Shown: positions 1-6,224 of the stretch, in pieces
Layout: every line of letters starts with the position of its first letter
Numbering within the stretch: the stretch's first letter is position 1
Assembly (NCBI GenBank): GCA_002499705.1
Contig: DAMU01000111.1
Coordinates: 1-8,561, forward strand
Length of the DNA: 8,561 nucleotides
Direction: 5' to 3'
Source of the DNA: Euryarchaeota archaeon UBA91
Lineage (GTDB): Archaea; Thermoplasmatota; Poseidoniia; Poseidoniales; Poseidoniaceae
Notes under the pieces: model-generated
Seen by the model: only the letters and a program-made list of their open reading frames with translations
Told to the model about the DNA's origin: nothing
Databases searched by the model: none
Program-made: the position numbers and the translations under genes

Positions 1-1155
1 ATTGATGACATTGATAGAACTGAATTATCACAGTCAAGTACAGGCCAATATCTTGAATGGGGAAGGGAGCAACATCCGCTTTGGCTCTCACAGCGATTGG
101 CGTCATTCAAACAGGTTTTTGGCGCTTCTTCTTTTTCGACAAAAAACATCCAACAACCCTTGCCCTTGGATTGTTCAAAAGGTTCGGCAAGTACATGGTT
201 TGCTGATTGGCTGACGCAACAGGGAATCGATACCAGAGAAGTGAGTCGCGATGCGGTAGAAATCAACAATCGATGTGGGGCTGGAGATTTTTCACCAACA
301 GCAACATGGACAGTAGATCAAGCAGCAGCCTCAGAACACCTGCTGTTGAGGAGTCTCAAACCTGCACCCAGTGGAACAATTGTCGGTGCTGCACTTGATG
401 GCGATGGCGATCGATGTTTGATTCTTGAATCAACGGATACAGGATACAAAGTCATTGATGGAGATGCAATGGCTGACACACTTGTAGTTGCAGGTATTCA
501 GCAAAAGAAATCATGGCTTCTTGCTGCGAGTATAGAGTCTGATTTAGCCTTGCTTTCATCACTTTCACGCTTGCCGGTCAAAGTCGAATCAATTGAGACA
601 GCGGTCGGGGATCGTTGGCTCTCTCATGCTTTACGCGATTCACTCAGTAACGGCCAAGATATGCCTTGTATTGTAGGCGTGGAAGATTCTGGCCACCTTG
701 TATTACCTTCACCACACCCTCATGAAGAAGGGGGATGGAGTTTGGTCGGTGATGGAGCAGCAACATTGGTCGCATATCTGTTCACCCAAAGCATCGCCCC
801 AAGCGATCAGTTGATGCAAAGGGGATGGAAACAACGAGTGTCAGTGAAAAATGTTCAGCGGAAATTATGGGATGGGAGAAACGATCTGTCAAATGAAATC
901 GAACAATTAGCACGTTCTCACCTTCAACAATGTGGAGAATTAAGTCAGTGGCACAGACACGGACTTGAGGGGGAAGAAAATCTCATGCTAATTCAGGCTC
1001 ACCTTGATGGAGCGCCTCTATCACTCGGCATTCGAAACAGTGGGACACAGGCGAAAATTAGTATTTCATTGAGATTATCCTCGATGCTTGAGCATGAAGC
1101 AATTGCTTTGATGATGCCGAAACTTGCCAGCCATTTGGCTGAAGCAATGTGCTAA
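1..1155 (+). CDS. Phosphohexomutase (phosphomannomutase/phosphoglucomutase/GlmM superfamily), 5'-truncated by window edge
   Basis: This family moves phosphate between the C1 and C6 positions of a hexose phosphate through a phosphoserine enzyme, supplying precursors for sugar nucleotides and glycans in the cytoplasm. The frame is open from base 1 without a stop, so the visible 384 codons are the C-terminal part. Roughly 100-120 residues, including the catalytic-serine loop of domain 1, lie upstream (estimate from family layout). Seen here: domain 2 begins near codon 53 (LPLDCSKG); the metal-binding loop DGDGDR is codons 133-138 (397-414); the sugar-binding loop VEDSGH is codons 227-232 (679-696); the C-terminal phosphate loop RNSGTQAK is codons 345-352 (1033-1056). 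That last loop is unusual: the common SGTE reads SGTQ, and the arginine usual after it is serine. A TTG at 97 could be misread as a start but lies inside the protein. The exact substrate cannot be read from sequence. It stops 2 nt before the opposing gene's stop. Confidence 0.88.
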   Translation: MDDIDRTELSQSSTGQYLEWGREQHPLWLSQRLASFKQVFGASSFSTKNIQQPLPLDCSKGSASTWFADWLTQQGIDTREVSRDAVEINNRCGAGDFSPTATWTVDQAAASEHLLLRSLKPAPSGTIVGAALDGDGDRCLILESTDTGYKVIDGDAMADTLVVAGIQQKKSWLLAASIESDLALLSSLSRLPVKVESIETAVGDRWLSHALRDSLSNGQDMPCIVGVEDSGHLVLPSPHPHEEGGWSLVGDGAATLVAYLFTQSIAPSDQLMQRGWKQRVSVKNVQRKLWDGRNDLSNEIEQLARSHLQQCGELSQWHRHGLEGEENLMLIQAHLDGAPLSLGIRNSGTQAKISISLRLSSMLEHEAIALMMPKLASHLAEAMC

Positions 1156-1157
1156 AC

Positions 1158-1721
1158 TCATCCTTGCCGGCCTTCGATAGCTGAACTCAAAAGAGCCATT
1201 GCTGCGATGACGCGACGGTCAAGAGGATGGCCTGGTGGAATCATTACATCAGTTCGTCTGATGATTGGGTTGAAGCGTTGTTGCATCAAAATCTCCTGTT
1301 GGCCTTGCACTTCAAAGTGATACTTTGCAGGAATAAAAGGGACGAATCTGCGCAAAATAGCGATGCTGTCTTCGACGAATTGTCCGTAAGGGTTGCCTGA
1401 TGCGTCATTGAGGGTCCATGAATCCTTGAGGATGGATTTCATGAAGTTACGTTTTGCACTACCGAGGTGAGCCCCCGTCTGAGAATCGATGATATCGTAC
1501 GTCGTTCCAAGGTCCATAATTGAACGAGCCTTGATTTGAACCAACGGAACAGTACAACTCTCGTCAGTATACATAACAATGTCTTCTTTGAGTTTGAAAC
1601 GCTTCTGCCTTGAGAAAGCAACAATGTTTCCTTCGAGGTCTTCAAAGTAAAAAGAGCCACCAAAAATACGCAAAAACTTGGTCCTGATGAGGTATCTATC
1701 CATGGCAAACAATTGGGACAT
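1158..1721 (-). CDS. LURP-one-related / Tubby C-terminal-like protein
   Basis: A predicted soluble 187-residue protein resembling the LURP-one-related (DUF567, YxjI-like) branch of the Tubby-C/scramblase-like fold. That fold is a beta barrel around a central hydrophobic helix; its biochemical role in prokaryotes is not established. Supporting features from the chosen start: an opening MDRYLIRTKFLRIFGG, then alternating strands (SFYFEDLEGNIVAFS, FKLKEDIVMYTD), a middle TYDIIDSQTGAHLGSAKRNF resembling the family's 'D..G..lg...R' strand pairs, and a C-terminal DRRVIAAMALLSSAIEG helix suited to filling the barrel. The frame is open back to an ATG at 1841, but the ATG at 1721 is preferred. A TATATA lies 25 nt before it, the 40 extra residues look unlike the fold, and the longer form would overlap the divergent gene. 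A second in-frame ATG is at 1703. Family assignment is from remembered patterns, so moderate. Confidence 0.72.
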   Translation of the reverse strand: MSQLFAMDRYLIRTKFLRIFGGSFYFEDLEGNIVAFSRQKRFKLKEDIVMYTDESCTVPLVQIKARSIMDLGTTYDIIDSQTGAHLGSAKRNFMKSILKDSWTLNDASGNPYGQFVEDSIAILRRFVPFIPAKYHFEVQGQQEILMQQRFNPIIRRTDVMIPPGHPLDRRVIAAMALLSSAIEGRQG

Positions 1722-1741
1722 CGAAAAGCCATTCTTTGATG

Positions 1742-1756
1742 AGTATATACGCTTTA
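1742..1756 (-). promoter_or_regulatory. Archaeal-type TATA box/BRE for the LURP-one-like gene
   Basis: Read on the minus strand, the sequence is TAAAGCGTATATACT. The TATA core is at 1743-1750, centred about 25 nt upstream of the ATG at 1721, with a purine-rich stretch just before it that could serve as a TFB-recognition element. In archaea, TATA boxes centre about 25-27 nt upstream of the transcription start, so the transcript would begin at or next to the ATG and be leaderless. No Shine-Dalgarno sequence is visible before 1721, which agrees with this. Confidence 0.55.
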
Positions 1757-1787
1757 TTCCGTAGTTGGATGCAGAAGATGAGTCATT

Positions 1788-1818
1788 GATATAGGGTCGA
1801 AGTGTATAATGGGTGGAG
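1788..1818 (+). promoter_or_regulatory. Candidate promoter and ribosome binding site for the 94-residue gene
   Basis: Two AT-rich TATA-like cores are present: GATATAG at 1788-1794 and TATAAT at 1805-1810. The first would place transcription start near 1817, about 10 nt before the ATG at 1827. The second is only about 20 nt from that ATG, slightly short for a leaderless start. A Shine-Dalgarno-like GGTGGAG at 1812-1818 sits 8 nt before 1827 and supports that start over the ATG at 1809, which overlaps the TATAAT. Which core is used cannot be decided from sequence alone. Confidence 0.4.
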
Positions 1819-1826
1819 AGATAGAT

Positions 1827-2111
1827 ATGGTTAATACCCAATTAAGACCTGTAAAAGAAGAAGAAATACCCACTTTGACTGAATTCGAAGAAGGGCATGA
1901 GAAAAATGGAATACGCGTTATCGCCGATGGAAGAGAGGCTACGTGCTTTGTCGCGGCAGGTGCATGGAGAAGTCAGAAAATTGTCCTCATCTATGACGAT
2001 GAAGAAGACCCTATGATGGCGTTTGCCACCAAGTATTACATGTTCAACGAACCAGGAAAGATGTCATGGGGCCACCAAGGTGAAGTGATTGAAATGTATC
2101 ACCTTGAGTGA
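1827..2111 (+). CDS. Small acidic protein of unknown function (94 aa)
   Basis: I do not recognise a family. The product is small, soluble and acidic, with no membrane segment, signal peptide or cysteine motif (one Cys, in ATCFVAAGAW). It has a charged N-terminal stretch (VKEEEIPTLTEFEEGHEKNG), a predicted beta-rich middle (IRVIADGREATCFVAAGAW, KIVLIYDDEEDP), and an aromatic C-terminal part (KYYMFNEPGKMSWGHQGEV). It starts divergently from the LURP-one-like gene across 105 nt and ends 1 nt from the stop of the opposing giant membrane-protein gene. The start at 1827 is chosen because GGTGGAG lies 8 nt upstream; an in-frame ATG at 1809 would add six residues. It is likely real: the frame fills the gap between neighbours with a plausible promoter and ribosome binding site, and the composition looks protein-like. 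Function cannot be inferred from its neighbours, since none is co-directional and adjacent. Confidence 0.72.
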   Translation: MVNTQLRPVKEEEIPTLTEFEEGHEKNGIRVIADGREATCFVAAGAWRSQKIVLIYDDEEDPMMAFATKYYMFNEPGKMSWGHQGEVIEMYHLE

Positions 2112-2112
2112 A

Positions 2113-5100
2113 TTACTCGTTTGCCATTTCACCTTCGTACGTCTGAGTGAGATACGTGACAAGTCCGAGCAAGATTGCTGAAGCGATAAGAATCGCCAGC
2201 AAGACTTCGACTGCAGCGCCTTGGATGATGATAACGCCAGCAACAATCCAACTGAGGACAAGGTCGAGAGCCCCAACAACACGCCAGGCCTTGCGAAGCG
2301 TAAGTACGCCGCTTACCCACGACGCAGTCGATGCGAGAAGAATGAACAAAACGGCAAGCAAGAGATTACCATGACCGAAACTTGAACCAATAAGGAGCAA
2401 GTGCGTCGCCCAAAGTCCAGCAGGTAGCCACAGCCCTTGGCGATTCTGAACGGTCCAGGCTACGAAAAGAATTGAGAAAAAGCCAAGAGCGCTTGCGACA
2501 AGGGAAGTTGATGGAAGAGTGAGCGATAGAGATTCAGTAACCCAGATGGCAGCGGATTGGAATACAAATGGAATCAACAACCACGCCATGAGGACGACGG
2601 CTGGTTGGGCCCACCAAACACCCCTGCGTGCCGATAGAGCAAGTACTGCAAAGCCCGCCGGTCCAAACGAAAGCAGAGCAACCATCAACATCCATGCCGA
2701 GCGGCCGCCAGCACCTCTATGGTCTGCTAAATCATGCTCAATTCGCTTTCCTTCAACCCAATCAAAGGCGACAACGGCAAAGATGGCAAGAAGTTCGATA
2801 CTGAGCAAAGGTACTGTCCAAGTGAACAGTGAACCTTCAAAGGGATTCATTGCGAATGGTATAGGCACTTCGCCACCGACGAGAATGCAAATGACTCTGT
2901 CCAATGCAGCAAGATAAATCACGCCCTCCAAGGCGTTTGGGATACGCATTCCAAGGTCATTACGACCGAGGAGCCCCAGTCCTGCAAGCATGCTTAGGCC
3001 TCCGAAAAATACAATCAGGTGGGTGGCGTTTTCGAGTTCAACAACAGAATTCGAAGCACGTCCAGCCACGTGGACGAGGACCAAACCCATCATGCCCAAT
3101 GCAATTGGCGCTTCAATACCGAGAATGTCAGGCAACCGCAATCCAATCTGATTGGCCCGTATTCGAGAAAGGCCAACGAAAAGCATCGAAATCAAAACGC
3201 TGAAAGAGAGCGCAAACAGAGTTGCACCGGTTGTGAAAGAATAGAAGGTCGTTGCAAGAATCGTTGTTGCGAGAAACAACATTACGATGGTCGGCTGATG
3301 ATGAATGTCTCCAATATGTAGATCATGTTGCCCGGTAGCGCCAGAGCGCTTTTGGCGCTTTCTTTGCTTTTCTGCAAGTGTCAATAATTCCGTATCGATA
3401 AGGCGAAGGTTAGAACGAGGTAATGAGGTGTCTTCATCGCCTGCACGAGCAACTGCTCCAGTTACGGTTTCATCGGCTACAATTCCAGATGATTCAATAA
3501 AAGCCTGGATACGTTCTTGTTTCTCATTCAGGCGTTGTAAACGATTTTCCTTTTTGGTCAAAGCACGGAGTCCTGCCCGGAATTCTCCTTGTATTGCTAG
3601 ATAGGCACCCGAACCAACAAAGGCCAATACGGAAGCTAATACTACCAACTCAACTGCAACTGATTGACCGGCAAGAGCCATCGAAATGATGAGAGCGATG
3701 GCGGTAATTGCTGGAGGTAGGAGTTTCTCCAGCGTCGCTGCACGAATGAGATACAAGACAAGGGCAACCAAGCCGATGACCATCAAAAACAGAAGATTGG
3801 ATTCTTTGTCGAGCATCGAATCCGTACCGGTTAACGGCATTGCTGTAAGCGGATTAAGAGCAATCAATACAAAGAATGCTGTCATGAAGCCCATCATCAT
3901 GGTCAGTAATTGGCCTGGCAAAGCCTCAATGCGTTCTAAATCACTCTCTGAGGCGCCACTTTCACGCCTACGGTCAGATGCTTTGAGAAGAATGGCTGAC
4001 GAGATGACCAAGGAAAGTGCCCAAAACGCAGACTGGCCATAACTCCACGAGAGCAGCAGAGCAAATATGCCCCAAAACGACATCAGTGTCTGAGGTTTTC
4101 CAAGATGGCGTTCAAAGTAGACCATCAAGGAATGTCCAATGAGTAATCCGCCAAGTATCAAAACCAGCCCGTACATCGGCAAGGCACCCGGTCGAACGAT
4201 GGCCCAAGTGACGACCACGGTAAGGAGAAAACTCAAATTCCAAAGTTTAGCGAGGCCAGAGTCTCGGAACCTTGCACCGACTTCGGAGAAACCAACCAAT
4301 CTTGCAGCGAGATTGAGGCCGACTTCTCCATGACGAATATTGACCCAGATTTGTTGAACGACAAGAAGGCTCATCCACCAAAATAAATCCAACTCATCAA
4401 TGGTAATTGGTATGAAATCTGAGGAAATGATTCGCGAGTCTGCATCGGTAGCAAACAAAAGAAGCCAAACCCAAGGCCCTAAAACTGCAGTACCAGCAAT
4501 CGAAGGCGATGAGCGATAAACTGCTAATCCAGACAATCCGAGCCAAACGAGTCCTTGCGTCAACAAGAGTAATCGCGCACCATTGTCCGAGTTTCCGGCG
4601 GGGATCAAGAGCGTCAATAAAGTGACAATAGCAAGCCCACCTAACCAGAGAACGTGGTCTGAAACTGCTGTTTGATTTCGCAACAAGGCAAAGACGGTGA
4701 AGAAGGCTGTGAAGGTGGCATACAGACTGTATCCATCGAGATTAAGCGGGAGGCTTATGTCAATGGCACCGGATGAATAGATTGAGAGTCCAATCAAGAG
4801 AAACGGTGCTGGGAAGATGATGTAGGGCGCTAATTTGGTGACAGGAACACCTCGCACAACCAAGTATGAGCCGCTAAATGCAGAGATGAGAAGAGTCAGT
4901 TGTGCAAGAGCGTATCCGGTTTCCAAACGGTGTGCTGCAATGGCAAGTAATGCACCAATCATTCCCAATCCAACCGAGACCGACCAAAGTGCTGGTTTTC
5001 CGAGCCCCATCGATTCAAAGGCTTTGGAGAACCAATTTTCTGCTCGAACGAAACGTGCCGCAATGGTCGCATTTGTCGCTGTTACCAGCGTCATCAGCAA

Positions 5101-6030
5101 GAAGAGCAGTAACCCGTCATCAAATGGAACAATGTCAAGTCCAAAAATGGTCCAATCGTCTGAAAGTGCGTGAACTCCAACCCACAGATAAGACGATGCT
5201 ATACCAAGACTGGCAAGATTCCCTGATTGGCGATACATGGCAAGACCGTGCATGAGTAACGTGCCCAAACCAACCATAGCAGCTATTCCGACTTCGCCAT
5301 ACAACGCGCCTGCCGCGCTTCCAACAACCAAGAGAATCAAGGTGGCTTGGGCTGCAATTGCATCTTCGTCGTGCCGTTGGGCAATGAAAATATTGAGCGC
5401 AACTAAACCAACAAGGCTCGCACCTAATGTTTCACTTGCACCATACGGTGAGGCGTCAAACCAGCCCCAGTGCCACGCATCAAGGGCAAGACCGTAGAAG
5501 AGTTTCATCGAAATAATGACCCAAGTCACGCCGAGAAGACGCATGTTCGGATTTGGAATCCATCGTTCTCCCAAGTAAAGGCCAAACACCCCCATTGCCA
5601 ACAGACCAAGGCCGCTGGGCACTTCTGGAAGAACCGTACCTACAATTGCACCGATGGCCGACCAGGTGAGTACCATGGCAACCAAAAGGCCGAAACTCAA
5701 CCGCTTTTCACCATGAACCGCCATATCAGTAACGCTGTCCATTTCAGGCTGGAGAACTACTGTGCCATCTGTTTGAACTGCACCCTGCGCAAGATGCTCG
5801 TCTTTTCCTGAAGAGAACAGCGAAGCGACCTCTCCAACGGCGATATCCTCGGTTTGGTCTGACGCGGTATCGGAAGAATGTGCTGGTTCGGGCTCCTCTT
5901 CATCGGTTTGAACCATGAACGATTGAAAGTCAACCCCTTGAGCGCGTTGGAAATCTCGTTTACGAACGACATCGTCCTTTACCTTAGGAGATGTTTCCTC
6001 GGACACCTCATCCTTGGACCCCTCAGACAT
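2113..6030 (-). CDS. Giant polytopic membrane protein of unknown function (1305 aa, about 35 membrane segments)
   Basis: Residues 1-110 are polar, acidic and probably disordered in the cytoplasm. From about residue 111 to 1295 the chain is almost continuous membrane helices, roughly 35 by eye, with short arginine-bearing turns on one side and Asp/Gly-rich loops on the other. One long soluble insert (about 815-912) holds a predicted coiled coil (about 824-845), a basic EKQRKRQKR run and a histidine cluster. Internal repeats are visible (see findings). No transporter, glycosyltransferase, peptidase or channel motif was recognised. The size and hairpin-only layout recall large DUF2339-type bacterial membrane proteins, but I see no motif proving kinship. 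The start at 6030 is supported by a GGGTG (6038-6042, minus strand GGGTG) 7 nt upstream. It is divergent from pckA and ends 1 nt from the neighbour at 2111. Coding status is very likely because the frame runs for 3.9 kb with consistent hydrophobic periodicity. Confidence 0.93.
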   Translation of the reverse strand: MSEGSKDEVSEETSPKVKDDVVRKRDFQRAQGVDFQSFMVQTDEEEPEPAHSSDTASDQTEDIAVGEVASLFSSGKDEHLAQGAVQTDGTVVLQPEMDSVTDMAVHGEKRLSFGLLVAMVLTWSAIGAIVGTVLPEVPSGLGLLAMGVFGLYLGERWIPNPNMRLLGVTWVIISMKLFYGLALDAWHWGWFDASPYGASETLGASLVGLVALNIFIAQRHDEDAIAAQATLILLVVGSAAGALYGEVGIAAMVGLGTLLMHGLAMYRQSGNLASLGIASSYLWVGVHALSDDWTIFGLDIVPFDDGLLLFLLMTLVTATNATIAARFVRAENWFSKAFESMGLGKPALWSVSVGLGMIGALLAIAAHRLETGYALAQLTLLISAFSGSYLVVRGVPVTKLAPYIIFPAPFLLIGLSIYSSGAIDISLPLNLDGYSLYATFTAFFTVFALLRNQTAVSDHVLWLGGLAIVTLLTLLIPAGNSDNGARLLLLTQGLVWLGLSGLAVYRSSPSIAGTAVLGPWVWLLLFATDADSRIISSDFIPITIDELDLFWWMSLLVVQQIWVNIRHGEVGLNLAARLVGFSEVGARFRDSGLAKLWNLSFLLTVVVTWAIVRPGALPMYGLVLILGGLLIGHSLMVYFERHLGKPQTLMSFWGIFALLLSWSYGQSAFWALSLVISSAILLKASDRRRESGASESDLERIEALPGQLLTMMMGFMTAFFVLIALNPLTAMPLTGTDSMLDKESNLLFLMVIGLVALVLYLIRAATLEKLLPPAITAIALIISMALAGQSVAVELVVLASVLAFVGSGAYLAIQGEFRAGLRALTKKENRLQRLNEKQERIQAFIESSGIVADETVTGAVARAGDEDTSLPRSNLRLIDTELLTLAEKQRKRQKRSGATGQHDLHIGDIHHQPTIVMLFLATTILATTFYSFTTGATLFALSFSVLISMLFVGLSRIRANQIGLRLPDILGIEAPIALGMMGLVLVHVAGRASNSVVELENATHLIVFFGGLSMLAGLGLLGRNDLGMRIPNALEGVIYLAALDRVICILVGGEVPIPFAMNPFEGSLFTWTVPLLSIELLAIFAVVAFDWVEGKRIEHDLADHRGAGGRSAWMLMVALLSFGPAGFAVLALSARRGVWWAQPAVVLMAWLLIPFVFQSAAIWVTESLSLTLPSTSLVASALGFFSILFVAWTVQNRQGLWLPAGLWATHLLLIGSSFGHGNLLLAVLFILLASTASWVSGVLTLRKAWRVVGALDLVLSWIVAGVIIIQGAAVEVLLAILIASAILLGLVTYLTQTYEGEMANE

Positions 6031-6117
6031 GATTCTGCACCCGACCCATTATGACTTCAATGCTTTCGATGGTTGGCGGTTTTGGCCACTCTTTTGTGAA
6101 TGGTTGACAATTTACCG

Positions 6118-6151
6118 AAATCAAGAAAAACATAACGCTGTGACTTGATTT
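6118..6151. repeat. 8-bp inverted repeat AAATCAAG-N18-CTTGATTT, possible operator
   Basis: The left arm AAATCAAG (6118-6125) and right arm CTTGATTT (6144-6151) are perfect reverse complements separated by 18 nt. The symmetry centre is at about 6134.5. It lies upstream of both divergent genes and just upstream of the AT-rich tract that could be the pckA TATA element. This spacing suits a dimeric DNA-binding regulator contacting two half-sites. The symmetry is seen directly; a regulatory role is inference. Confidence 0.4.
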
Positions 6152-6212
6152 TAACAAAATAAATCGCGGAAAAAAGAAGTCGGACAGCCAAAAGGGACAA
6201 AGAGGGTCCGCG

Positions 6213-6221
6213 AAAGGAGGT
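6213..6221 (+). promoter_or_regulatory. Strong Shine-Dalgarno site for pckA with short spacing
   Basis: AAAGGAGGT contains GGAGGT, a six-base match to the standard anti-Shine-Dalgarno sequence. The last G of GGAGG is only 4 nt before the ATG at 6225, at the short end of normal spacing. No other in-frame start lies nearby, so it fixes the pckA start. It also shows that this gene has a leader, unlike the leaderless-type start proposed at 1721. Confidence 0.75.
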
Positions 6222-6224
6222 TGC

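Larger units (their letters stand above)
6031..6224. promoter_or_regulatory. Divergent intergenic promoter region between the giant membrane-protein gene and pckA
   Basis: This 194-nt region is the only substantial gene-free stretch in the window and must hold both promoters. It is AT-rich in the middle (about 6110-6180). An AAAATAAAT tract at 6156-6164 could be a TATA element for pckA, giving a leader of about 35-40 nt, or could serve the minus strand as ATTTATTTT. On the minus strand, CATAAT at 6048-6053 is a second, weaker TATA-like candidate about 20 nt before the 6030 start. I see no riboswitch, tRNA or small RNA in it. Confidence 0.5.

Noticed and set aside
1..214. A 70-codon open frame on the plus strand at the left edge
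   Set aside because: It overlaps the phosphohexomutase in another frame; the mutase frame is open across the same bases and carries domain 2 of a known family.
1722..1841. Longer form of the LURP-one-like gene starting at 1841
   Set aside because: It would overlap the divergent gene's start region and run across a well-placed TATATA. The extra 40 residues look like translated promoter DNA, not part of the fold.
2519..5811. Several open frames of 60-132 codons on the plus strand, antisense to the giant membrane-protein gene
   Set aside because: Their products are low-complexity and Arg/Ser/Thr/Pro-rich, as expected for the reverse strand of hydrophobic coding DNA. None shows a ribosome binding site plus family motif.
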